Source of the DNA: Parietaria judaica
Taxonomy: Eukaryota > Streptophyta > Magnoliopsida > Rosales > Urticaceae
Assembly (NCBI GenBank): GCA_954871525.1
Contig: OX940871.1
Location: 29,734,586-29,798,585 of the forward strand
DNA length: 64,000 bases
Reading direction: 5' to 3'
Part shown: positions 14,401 to 27,307 of the stretch, one piece after another
Layout of the letters: every line of letters starts with the position of its first letter
Numbering within the stretch: position 1 is the first letter of the stretch
Notes under the pieces: model-generated
What the model was told of the DNA's origin: nothing
The model's database searches: none
The model's input: the letters and a program-made list of their open reading frames with translations, nothing else
Made by a program: the position numbers and the translations under genes

Positions 14401-17400
14401 GTAAACAACGTAAAATAAAGAAATGCGATAGGAAATGCTATAGCATTTCCTATGGAATTTAACGTCAACAATTTAATCCTTGCATATTTTTGAATGAGAA
14501 CGCTTGTAATATTAAAATTCCAATGTATAATCCCTAAAATCATTATTTTTTTCAATTGGTTCGAAATTTAAGGTTGTAAAAAATGTAAAATAAAGAAATG
14601 CTATAGGAAATGCTATAGCATTTCCTATGGCATTTCTCGTCAACAATTTAATCCTTGCATATTTTTGCATGAGAACTCTTGTTATATTCAAATTCCAATG
14701 TATAAGCTTTAAAATCATTATTTTTTCAATTGGTTCGAAATTTAAGGTTGTAAAAAATGTAAAATAAAGAAATGCTATAGGAAATGCTATAGCATTTCGT
14801 ATGGCATTTATCGTCAACAATTTAATCCTTGCATATTTTTGCATGAGAACTCTTGCTATGTTCAAATTCCAATTTATAAGCCCCAAAATCATTATTTTTT
14901 CAATTGGTTCGAAATTTAAGGTTGTAAAAAATGTAAAATAAAGAAATGCTATTGGAAATGCTATAGCATTTCCTATGGCATTTCTCGTCAACAATTTAAT
15001 CCTTGCATATTTTTGCATGAGAACTCTATTTATATTCAAATTACAATGTATAAGCTTTAAAATCATTATTTTTTCAATTGGTTCGACTTTTAGGTCGTAA
15101 ACAATGTAAAATAAAGAAATGCTATAGGAAATGCTAGCATTTCCTATGGAATTTAACGTCAACAATTTAATCCTTGCATATTTTTTAATGAGAACGCTTG
15201 TAATATTAAAATTCCAATGTATAATCCCTAAAATCATTATTTTTTCAATTGGTTCGAAATTTAAGGTTGTAAAAAATGTAAAATAAAGAAATGCTATAGG
15301 AAATGCTATAGCATTTCCTATGGCATTTCTAGTCAACAACTTAATCCTTGCATATTTTTGCATGAGAACTCTTGTTATATTCAAATTCCAATGTATAAGC
15401 TTTAAAATCATTATTTTTTCAATTGGTTCGAAATTTAAGGTTGTAAAAAATGTAAAATAAAGAAATGCTATAGGAAATGCTATAGCATTTCGTATGGCAT
15501 TTCTCGTCAACAATTTAATCCTTGCATATTTTTGTATGAGAACTCTTGTTATATTCAAATTCCAATGTATAAGCTTTAAAATCATTATTTTTTCAATTGG
15601 TTCGAAATTTAAGGTTGTAAAAAATGTAAAATAAAGAAATGCTCTAGGAAATGCTATGGCATTTATCGTCAACAATTTAATCCTTGCATATTTTTGCATG
15701 AGAACTCTTGCTATATTCAAATTCCAATTTATAAACCCCAAAATCATTATTTTTTCAATTGGTTCGAAATTTAAGGTTGTAAAAAATGTAAAATAAAGAA
15801 ATGCTATTGGAAATGCTATAGCATTTCCTATGGCATTTCTCGTCAACAATTTAATCCTTGCATATTTTTGCATGAGAACTCTATTTATATTCAAATTACA
15901 ATGTATAAGCCCTAAAATCATTATTTTTTCAATTGGTTCGAAATTTAAGGTTGTAAAAAATGTAAAATAAAGAAATGTTATAGCATTTCCTATGGCATTT
16001 CTCGTCAACAATTTAATCCTTGCATATTTTTTCATGAGAACTCTTGTTATATTCAAATTCCAATGTATAAGCTTTAAAATAATTATTTTTTCAATTGGTT
16101 CGAAATTTAAGGTTGTAAAAAATGTAAAATAAAGAAATGCTATAGGAAATGCTATAGCATTTCGTATGGCATTTCTCGTCAACAATTTAATCCTTGCACA
16201 TTTTTGCATGAGAACTCTATTTATATTCAAACTACAATGTATAAGCCCTAAAATCATTATTTTTTTCAATTGGTTCGAAATTTAAGGTTGTAAAAAATGT
16301 AAAATAAAGAAATGTTATAGCATTTCCTATGGCATTTCTCGTCAACAATTTAATCCTTGCATATTTTTTCATGAGAACTCTTGTTATATTCAAATTCCAA
16401 TGTATAAGCTTTAAAATCATTATTTTTTCAATTGGTTCGAAATTTAAGGTTGTAAAAAATGTAAAATAAAGAAATGCTATAGGAAATTCTATAGCATTTC
16501 GTATGGCATTTCTCGTCAACAATTTAATCCTTGCAAATTTTTGCATGAGAACTCTTGTTATATTCAAATTCCAATGTATAAGCTTTAAAATCATTATTTT
16601 TTCAATTGGTTTGACTTTTAGGTCGTAAACAACGTAAAATAAAGAAATGCGATAGGAAATGCTATAGCATTTCCTATGGAATTTAACGTCAACAATTTAA
16701 TCCTTGCATATTTTTGAATGAGAACGCTTGTAATATTAAAATTCCAATGTATAATCCCTAAAATCATTATTTTTTTCAATTGGTTCGAAATTTAAGGTTG
16801 TAAAAAATGTAAAATAAAGAAATGCTATAGGAAATGCTATAGCATTTCCTATGGCATTTCTCGTCAACAATTTAATCCTTGCATATTTTTGCATGAGAAC
16901 TCTTGTTATATTCAAATTCCAATGTATAAGCTTTAAAATCATTATTTTTTCAATTGGTTCGAAATTTAAGGTTGTAAAAAATGTAAAATAAAGAAATGCT
17001 ATAGGAAATGCTATAGCATTTCGTATGGCATTTCTCGTCAACAATTTAATCCTTGCATATTTTTGCATGAGAACTCTTGCTATATTCAAATTCCAATTTA
17101 TAAGCCCCAAAATCATTATTTTTTCAATTGGTTCGAAATTTAAGGTTGTAAAAAATGTAAAATAAAGAAATGCTATTGGAAATGCTATAGCATTTCCTAT
17201 GGCATTTCTCGTCAACAATTTAATCCTTGCATATTTTTGCATGAGAACTCTATTTATATTCAAATTACAATGTATAAGCCCTAAAATCATTATTTTTTCA
17301 ATTGGTTCGAAATTTAAGGTTGTAAAAAATGTAAAATAAAGAAATGTTATAGCATTTCCTATGGCATTTCTCGTCAACAATTTAATCCTTGCATATTTTT

Positions 17401-20400
17401 TCATGAGAACTCTTGTTATATTCAAATTCCAATGTATAAGGTTTAAAATAATTATTTTTTCAATTGGTTCGAAATTTAAGGTTGTAAAAAATGTAAAATA
17501 AAGAAATGCTATAGGAAATGCTATAGCATTTCGTATGGCATTTCTCGTCAACAATTTAATCCTTGCACATTTTTGCATGAGAACTCTATTTATATTCAAA
17601 CTACAATGTATAAGCCCTAAAATCATTATTTTTTTCAATTGGTTCGAAATTTAAGGTTGTAAAAAATGTAAAATAAAGAAATGTTATAGCATTTCCTATG
17701 GCATTTCTCATCAACAATTTAATCCTTGCATATTTTTTCATGAGAACTCTTGTTATATTCAAATTCCAATGTATAAGCTTTAAAATCATTATTTTTTCAA
17801 TTGGTTCGAAATTTAAGGTTGTAAAAAATGTAAAATAAAGAAATGCTATAGGAAATTCTATAGCATTTCGTATGGCATTTCTCGTCAACAATTTAATCCT
17901 TGCAAATTTTTGCATGAGAACTCTTGTTATATTCAAATTCCAATGTATAAGCTTTAAAATCATTATTTTTTCAATTGGTTTGACTTTTAGGTCGTAAACA
18001 ACGTAAAATAAAGAAATGCGATAGGAAATGCTATAGCATTTCCTATGGAATTTAACGTCAACAATTTAATCCTTGCATATTTTTGAATGAGAACGCTTGT
18101 AATATTAAAATTCCAATGTATAATCCCTAAAATCATTATTTTTTTCAATTGGTTCGAAATTTAAGGTTGTAAAAAATGTAAAATAAAGAAATGCTATAGG
18201 AAATGCTATAGCATTTCCTATGGCATTTCTCGTCAACAATTTAATCCTTGCATATTTTTGCATGAGAACTCTTGTTATATTCAAATTCCAATGTATAAGC
18301 TTTAAAATCATTATTTTTTCAATTGGTTCGAAATTTAAGGTTGTAAAAAATGTAAAATAAAGAAATGCTATAGGAAATGCTATAGCATTTCGTATGGCAT
18401 TTATCGTCAACAATTTAATCCTTGCATATTTTTGCATGAGAACTCTTGCTATATTCAAATTCCAATTTATAAGCCCCAAAATCATTATTTTTTCAATTGG
18501 TTCGAAATTTAAGGTTGTAAAAAATGTAAAATAAAGAAATGCTATTGGAAATGCTATAGCATTTCCTATGGCATTTCTCGTCAACAATTTAATCCTTGCA
18601 TATTTTTGCATGAGAACTCTATTTATATTCAAATTACAATGTATAAGCCCTAAAATCATTATTTTTTCAATTGGTTCGAAATTTAAGGTTGTAAAAAATG
18701 TAAAATAAAGAAATGTTATAGCATTTCCTATGGCATTTCTCGTCAACAATTTAATCCTTGCATATTTTTTCATGAGAACTCTTGTTATATTAAAATTCCA
18801 ATGTATAAGCTTTAAAATTATTATTTTTTCAATTGGTTCGAAATTTAAGGTTGTAAAAAATGTAAAATAAAGAAATGCTATAGGAAATGCTATAGCATTT
18901 CGTATGGCATTTCTCGTCAACAATTTAATCCTTGCACATTTTTGCATGAGAACTCTATTTATATTCAAACTACAATGTATAAGCCCTAAAATCATTATTT
19001 TTTTCAATTGGTTCGAAATTTAAGGTTGTAAAAAATGTAAAATAAAGAAATGTTATAGCATTTCCTATGGCATTTCTCATCAACAATTTAATCCTTGCAT
19101 ATTTTTTCATGAGAACTCTTGTTATATTCAAATTCCAATGTATAAGCTTTAAAATCATTATTTTTTCAATTGGTTCGAAATTTAAGGTTGTAAAAAATGT
19201 AAAATAAAGAAATGCTATAGGAAATTCTATAGCATTTCGTATGGCATTTCTCGTCAACAATTTAATCCTTGCAAATTTTTGCATGAGAACTCTTGTTATA
19301 TTCAAATTCCAATGTATAAGCTTTAAAATCATTATTTTTTCAATTGGTTTGACTTTTAGGTCGTAAACAACGTAAAATAAAGAAATGCGATAGGAAATGC
19401 TATAGCATTTCCTATGGAATTTAACGTCAACAATTTAATCCTTGCATATTTTTGAATGAGAACGCTTGTAATATTAAAATTCCAATGTATAATCCCTAAA
19501 ATCATTATTTTTTTCAATTGGTTCGAAATTTAAGGTTGTAAAAAATGTAAAATAAAGAAATGCTATAGGAAATGCTATAGCATTTCCTATGGCATTTCTC
19601 GTCAACAATTTAATCCTTGCATATTTTTGCATTCTTGTTATATTCAAATTCCAATGTATAAGCTTTAAAATCATTATTTTTTCAATTGGTTCGAAATTTA
19701 AGGTTGTAAAAAATGTAAAATAAAGAAATGCTATAGGAAATGCTATAGCATTTCGTATGGCATTTCTCGTCAACAATTTAATCCTTGCATATTTTTGCAT
19801 GAGAACTCTTGCTATATTCAAATTCCAATTTATAAGCCCCAAAATCATTATTTTTTCAATTGGTTCGAAATTTAAGGTTGTAAAAAATGTAAAATAAAGA
19901 AATGCTATTGGAAATGCTATAGCATTTCCTATGGCATTTCTCGTCAACAATTTAATCCTTGCATATTTTTGCATGAGAACTCTATTTATATTCAAATTAC
20001 AATGTATAAGCCCTAAAATCATTATTTTTTCAATTGGTTCGAAATTTAAGGTTGTAAAAAATGTAAAATAAAGAAATGTTATAGCATTTCCTATGGCATT
20101 TCTCGTCAACAATTTAATCCTTGCATATTTTTTCATGAGAACTCTTGTTATATTCAAATTCCAATGTATAAGCTTTAAAATAATTATTTTTTCAATTGGT
20201 TCGAAATTTAAGGTTGTAAAAAATGTAAAATAAAGAAATGCTATAGGAAATGCTATAGCATTTCGTATGGCATTTCTCGTCAACAATTTAATCCTTGCAC
20301 ATTTTTGCATGAGAACTCTATTTATATTCAAACTACAATGTATAAGCCCTAAAATCATTATTTTTTTCAATTGGTTCGAAATTTAAGGTTGTAAAAAATG

Positions 20401-23400
20401 TAAAATAAAGAAATGTTATAGCATTTCCTATGGCATTTCTCATCAACAATTTAATCCTTGCATATTTTTTCATGAGAACTCTTGTTATATTCAAATTCCA
20501 ATGTATAAGCTTTAAAATCATTATTTTTTCAATTGGTTCGAAATTTAAGGTTGTAAAAAATGTAAAATAAAGAAATGCTATAGGAAATTCTATAGCATTT
20601 CGTATGGCATTTCTCGTCAACAATTTAATCCTTGCAAATTTTTGCATGAGAACTCTTGTTATATTCAAATTCCAATGTATAAGCTTTAAAATCATTATTT
20701 TTTCAATTGGTTTGACTTTTAGGTCGTAAACAACGTAAAATAAAGAAATGCGATAGGAAATGCTATAGCATTTCCTATGGAATTTAACGTCAACAATTTA
20801 ATCCTTGCATATTTTTCAATGAGAACGCTTGTAATATTAAAATTCCAATGTATAATCCCTAAAATCATTATTTTTTTCAATTGGTTCGAAATTTAAGGTT
20901 GTAAAAAATGTAAAATAAAGAAATGCTATAGGAAATGCTATAGCATTTCCTATGGCATTTCTCGTCAACAATTTAATCCTTGCATATTTTTGCATGAGAA
21001 CTCTTGTTATATTCAAATTCCAATGTATAAGCTTTAAAATCATTATTTTTTCAATTGGTTCGAAATTTAAGGTTGTAAAAAATGTAAAATAAAGAAATGC
21101 TATAGGAAATGCTATAGCATTTCGTATGGCATTTCTCGTCAACAATTTAATCCTTGCATATTTTTGCATGAGAACTCTTGCTATATTCAAATTCCAATGT
21201 ATAAGCCCCAAAATCATTATTTTTTCAATTGGTTCGAAATTTAAGGTTGTAAAAAATGTAAAATAAAGAAATGCTATTGGAAATGCTATAGCATTTCCTA
21301 TGGCATTTCTCGTCAACAATTTAATCCTTGCATATTTTTGCATGAGAACTCTATTTATATTCAAATTACAATGTATAAGCCCTAAAATCATTATTTTTTC
21401 AATTGGTTCGAAATTTAAGGTTGTAAAAAATGTAAAATAAAGAAATGTTATAGCATTTCCTATGGCATTTCTCGTCAACAATTTAATCCTTGCATATTTT
21501 TTCATGAGAACTCTTGTTATATTCAAATTCCAATGTATAAGCTTTAAAATAATTATTTTTTCAATTGGTTCGAAATTTAAGGTTGTAAAAAATGTAAAAT
21601 AAAGAAATGCTATAGGAAATGCTATAGCATTTCGTATGGCATTTCTCGTCAACAATTTAATCCTTGCACATTTTTGCATGAGAACTCTATTTATATTCAA
21701 ACTACAATGTATAAGCCCTAAAATCATTATTTTTTTCAATTGGTTCGAAATTTAAGGTTGTAAAAAATGTAAAATAAAGAAATGTTATAGCATTTCCTAT
21801 GGCATTTCTCATCAACAATTTAATCCTTGCATATTTTTTCATGAGAACTCTTGTTATATTCAAACTCCAATGTATAAGCTTTAAAATCATTATTTTTTCA
21901 ATTGGTTCGAAATTTAAGGTTGTAAAAAATGTAAAATAAAGAAATGCTATAGGAAATTCTATAGCATTTCGTATGGCATTTCTCGTCAACAATTTAATCC
22001 TTGCAAATTTTTGCATGAGAACTCTTGTTATATTCAAATTCCAATGTATAAGCTTTAAAATCATTATTTTTTCAATTGGTTTGACTTTTAGGTCGTAAAC
22101 AACGTAAAATAAAGAAATGCGATAGGAAATGCTATAGCATTTCCTATGGAATTTAACGTCAACAATTTAATCCTTGCATATTTTTGAATGAGAACGCTTG
22201 TAATATTAAAATTCCAATGTATAATCCCTAAAATCATTATTTTTTTCAATTGGTTCGAAATTTAAGGTTGTAAAAAATGTAAAATAAAGAAATGCTATAG
22301 GAAATGCTATAGCATTTCCTATGGCATTTCTCGTCAACAATTTAATCCTTGCATATTTTTGCATGAGAACTCTTGTTATATTCAAATTCCAATGTATAAG
22401 CTTTAAAATCATTATTTTTTCAATTGGTTCGAAATTTAAGGTTGTAAAAAATGTAAAATAAAGAAATGCTATAGGAAATGCTATAGCATTTCGTATGGCA
22501 TTTATCGTCAACAATTTAATCCTTGCATATTTTTGCATGAGAACTCTTGCTATATTCAAATTCCAATGTATAAGCCCCAAAATCATTATTTTTTCAATTG
22601 GTTCGAAATTTAAGGTTGTAAAAAATGTAAAATAAAGAAATGCTATTGGAAATGCTATAGCATTTCCTATGGCATTTCTCGTCAACAATTTAATCCTTGC
22701 ATATTTTTGCATGAGAACTCTATTTATATTCAAATTACAATGTATAAGCCCTAAAATCATTATTTTTTCAATTGGTTCGAAATTTAAGGTTGTAAAAAAT
22801 GTAAAATAAAGAAATGTTATAGCATTTCCTATGGCATTTCTCGTCAACAATTTAATCCTTGCATATTTTTTCATGAGAACTCTTGTTATATTCAAATTCC
22901 AATGTATAAGCTTTAAAATCATTATTTTTTCAATTGGTTTGACTTTTAGGTCGTAAACAACGTAAAATAAAGAAATGCGATAGGAAATGCTATAGCATTT
23001 CCTATGGAATTTAACGTCAACAATTTAATCCTTGCATATTTTTCAATGAGAACGCTTGTAATATTAAAATTCCAATGTATAATCCCTAAAATCATTATTT
23101 TTTTCAATTGGTTCGAAATTTAAGGTTGTAAAAAATGTAAAATAAAGAAATGCTATAGGAAATGCTATAGCATTTCCTATGGCATTTCTCGTCAACAATT
23201 TAATCCTTGCATATTTTTGCATGAGAACTCTTGTTATATTCAAATTCCAATGTATAAGCTTTAAAATCATTATTTTTTCAATTGGTTCGAAATTTAAGGT
23301 TGTAAAAAATGTAAAATAAAGAAATGCTATAGGAAATGCTATAGCATTTCGTATGGCATTTCTCGTCAACAATTTAATCCTTGCATATTTTTGCATGAGA

Positions 23401-26400
23401 ACTCTTGCTATATTCAAATTCCAATTTATAAGCCCCAAAATCATTATTTTTTCAATTGGTTCGAAATTTAAGGTTGTAAAAAATGTAAAATAAAGAAATG
23501 CTATTGGAAATGCTATAGCATTTCCTATGGCATTTCTCGTCAACAATTTAATCCTTGCATATTTTTGCATGAGAACTCTATTTATATTCAAATTACAATG
23601 TATAAGCCCTAAAATCATTATTTTTTCAATTGGTTCGAAATTTAAGGTTGTAAAAAATGTAAAATAAAGAAATGTTATAGCATTTCCTATGGCATTTCTC
23701 GTCAACAATTTAATCCTTGCATATTTTTTCATGAGAACTCTTGTTATATTCAAATTCCAATGTATAAGCTTTAAAATAATTATTTTTTCAATTGGTTCGA
23801 AATTTAAGGTTGTAAAAAATGTAAAATAAAGAAATGCTATAGGAAATGCTATAGCATTTCGTATGGCATTTCTCGTCAACAATTTAATCCTTGCACATTT
23901 TTGCATGAGAACTCTATTTATATTCAAACTACAATGTATAAGCCCTAAAATCATTATTTTTTTCAATTGGTTCGAAATTTAAGGTTGTAAAAAATGTAAA
24001 ATAAAGAAATGTTATAGCATTTCCTATGGCATTTCTCATCAACAATTTAATCCTTGCATATTTTTTCATGAGAACTCTTGTTATATTCAAACTCCAATGT
24101 ATAAGCTTTAAAATCATTATTTTTTCAATTGGTTCGAAATTTAAGGTTGTAAAAAATGTAAAATAAAGAAATGCTATAGGAAATTCTATAGCATTTCGTA
24201 TGGCATTTCTCGTCAACAATTTAATCCTTGCAAATTTTTGCATGAGAACTCTTGTTATATTCAAATTCCAATGTATAAGCTTTAAAATCATTATTTTTTC
24301 AATTGGTTTGACTTTTAGGTCGTAAACAACGTAAAATAAAGAAATGCGATAGGAAATGCTATAGCATTTCCTATGGAATTTAACGTCAACAATTTAATCC
24401 TTGCATATTTTTGAATGAGAACGCTTGTAATATTAAAATTCCAATGTATAATCCCTAAAATCATTATTTTTTTCAATTGGTTCGAAATTTAAGGTTGTAA
24501 AAAATGTAAAATAAAGAAATGCTATAGGAAATGCTATAGCATTTCCTATGGCATTTCTCGTCAACAATTTAATCCTTGCATATTTTTGCATGAGAACTCT
24601 TGTTATATTCAAATTCCAATGTATAAGCTTTAAAATCATTATTTTTTCAATTGGTTCGAAATTTAAGGTTGTAAAAAATGTAAAATAAAGAAATGCTATA
24701 GGAAATGCTATAGCATTTCGTATGGCATTTATCGTCAACAATTTAATCCTTGCATATTTTTGCATGAGAACTCTTGCTATATTCAAATTCCAATGTATAA
24801 GCCCCAAAATCATTATTTTTTCAATTGGTTCGAAATTTAAGGTTGTAAAAAATGTAAAATAAAGAAATGCTATTGGAAATGCTATAGCATTTCCTATGGC
24901 ATTTCTCGTCAACAATTTAATCCTTGCATATTTTTGCATGAGAACTCTATTTATATTCAAATTACAATGTATAAGCCCTAAAATCATTATTTTTTCAATT
25001 GGTTCGAAATTTAAGGTTGTAAAAAATGTAAAATAAAGAAATGTTATAGCATTTCCTATGGCATTTCTCGTCAACAATTTAATCCTTTCATATTTTTTCA
25101 TTAAAACTCTTGTTATATTCAAATTCCAATGTATAAGATTTAAAATAATTATTTTTTCAATTGGTTCGAAATTTAAGGTTGTAAAAAATGTAAAATAAAG
25201 AAATGCTATAGGAAATGCTATAGCATTTCGTATGGCATTTCTCGTTAACAATTTAATCCTTGCATATTTTTGCATGAGAACTCTTGTTATATTCAAATTC
25301 CAATGTATAAGCTTTAAAATCATTATTTTTTCAATTGGTTCAAAATTTAAGGTTGTAAAAAATGTAAAATAAAGAAATGCTATAGGAAATTCTATAGCAA
25401 TTCGTATGGCATTTCTCGTCAACAATTTAATCCTTGCAAATTTTTGCATGAGAACTCTTGTTATATTCAAATTCCAATGTATAAGCTTTAAAATCATTAT
25501 TTTTTCAATTGGTTTGACTTTTAGGTCGTAAACAACGTAAAATAAAGAAATGCGATAGGAAATGCTATAGCATTTCCTATGGAATTTAACGTCAACAATT
25601 TAATCCTTGCATATTTTTGAATGGGAACGCTTGTAATATTAAAATTCCAATGTATAATCCCTAAAATCATTATTTTTTCAATTGGTTCAAAATTTAAGGT
25701 TGTAAAAAATGTAAAATAAAGAAATGCTATAGGAAATGCTATAGCATTTCCTATGGCATTTCTCGTCAACAATTTAATCCTTGCATATTTTTGCATGAGA
25801 ACTCTATTTATATTCAAATTACAATGTATAAGCCCTAAAATCATTATTTTTTCAATTGGTTCGAAATTTAAGGTTGTAAAAAATGTAAAATAAAGAAATG
25901 TTATAGCATTTCCTATGGCATTTCTCGTCAACAATTTAATCCTTGCATATTTTTTTCATGAGAACTCTTGTTATATTCAAATTCCAATGTATAAGCTTTA
26001 AAATATTTATTTTTTCGATTGGTTTGAAATTTAAGGTTGTAAAAAATGTAAAATAAAGAAATGCTATAGGAAATGCTATAGCATTTCGTATGGCATTTCT
26101 CGTCAACAATTTAACCCTTGCATATTTTTGCATGATAACTCTATTTATATTCAAACTACAATGTATAAGCCCTAAAATCATTATTTTTTTCAATTGGTTC
26201 GAAATTTAAGGTTGTAAAAAATGTAAAATAAAGAAATGTTATAGCATTTCCTATGGCATTTCTCATCAACAATTTAATCCTTGCATATTTTTTCATGAGA
26301 ACTCTTGTTATATTCAAATTCCAATGTATAAGCTTTAAAATCATTATTTTTTCAATTGGTTCGAAATTTAAGGTTGTAAAAAAAGTAAAATAAAGAAATG

Positions 26401-26536
26401 CTATAGGAAATTCTATAGCATTTCGTATGGCATTTCTCGTCAACAATTTAATCCTTGCAAATTTTTGCATGAGAACTCTTGTTATATTCAAATTCCAATG
26501 TATAAGCTTTAAAATCATTATTTTTTCAATTGGTTT
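11492..26536. repeat. Satellite domain B: 8-mer HOR of 1369 bp
   Basis: The diverged marker monomer containing GACTTTTAGGTCG begins at 11492, 13020, 14389, 15085, 16613, 17982, 19351, 20714, 22083, 22941, 24310 and 25516. The dominant spacing is 1369 bp. That equals eight 174-bp monomers (1392) minus two 12-bp dyad deletions, plus two 1-bp T-tract insertions, minus 1 bp in the marker. The 1363-bp copy has lost 6 bp near 19632. Spacings of 696, 858, 1206 and 1021 bp are 4-, 5-, 7- and 6-monomer derivatives. Two 1528-bp 9-mers start at 11492 and 15085. No gene is present. Confidence 0.94.
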
Positions 26537-27132
26537 GACTTTTAGGTCGTAAACAACGTAAAATAAAGAAATGCGATAGGAAATGCTATAGCATTTCCTA
26601 TGGAATTTAACGTCAACAATTTAATCCTTGCATATTTTTGAATGAGAACGCTTGTAATATTAAAATTCCAATGTATAATCCCTAAAATCATTATTTTTTT
26701 TCAATTGGTTCGAAATTTAAGGTTGTAAAAAATGTAAAATAAAGAAATGCTATAGGAAATGCTATAGCATTTCCTATGGCATTTCTCGTCAACAATTTAA
26801 TCCTTGCATATTTTTGCATGAGAACTCTTGTTATATTCAAATTCCAATGTATAAGCTTTAAAATCATTATTTTTTCAATTGGTTCAAAATTTAAGGTTGT
26901 AAAAAATGTAAAATAAAGAAATGCTATAGGAAATGCTATAGCATTTCCTATGGCATTTCTAGTCAACAACTTAATCCTTGCATATTTTTGCATGAGAACC
27001 CTTGTTATATTCAAATTCCAATGTATAAGCTTTAAAATCATTATTTTTTCAATTGGTTCGAAATTTAAGGTTGTAAAAAATGTAAAATGAAGAAATGCTA
27101 TAGGAAATGCTATAGCATTTCGTATGGCATTT

Positions 27133-27306
27133 CTCGTCAACAATTTAATCCTTGCATATTTTTGCATGAGAACTCTTGTTATATTCAAATTCCAATGTAT
27201 AAGCTTTAAAATCATTATTTTTTCAATTGGTTCGAAATTTAAGGTTGTAAAAAATGTAAAATAAAGAAATGCTATAGGAAATGCTATAGCATTTCCTATG
27301 GCATTT
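27133..27306. repeat. Representative 174-bp satellite monomer
   Basis: A canonical monomer, numbered from the CTCGTCAAC motif to the next one at 27307. It has about 46 G or C in 174 bases. In order it carries CTCGTCAAC, a GCATATTTTTGCATG segment, CCAATGTATAAGC, a T-tract, CAATTGGTTCGAA, an A-tract (GTAAAAAATG) and the long dyad. The length fits the one-nucleosome size typical of plant centromeric satellites. It is divisible by three, which explains the stop-free minus-strand frame. The monomer was not matched to any named satellite family. Confidence 0.95.
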
Positions 27307-27307
27307 C
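27266..27307. repeat. 42-bp near-perfect dyad in the satellite monomer
   Basis: Shown in one representative monomer. The axis lies between 27286 and 27287. The inner 26 bp (27274-27299) are perfectly self-complementary, and the inner 20 bp read GGAAATGCTATAGCATTTCC. The outer arms pair again after a single mismatch (T27273 against G27300). Each arm also holds a 12-bp direct repeat (AAATGCTATAGG type), which explains the common 12-bp deletion forms. The same dyad, or a shortened form, is present in nearly every monomer of the window. It could extrude as a hairpin or cruciform, but that is inference. Confidence 0.93.

Noticed and set aside
27133..27306. CENP-B-box-like motif in the monomer
   Set aside because: No convincing match to the mammalian box was seen, and plants are not known to use it.
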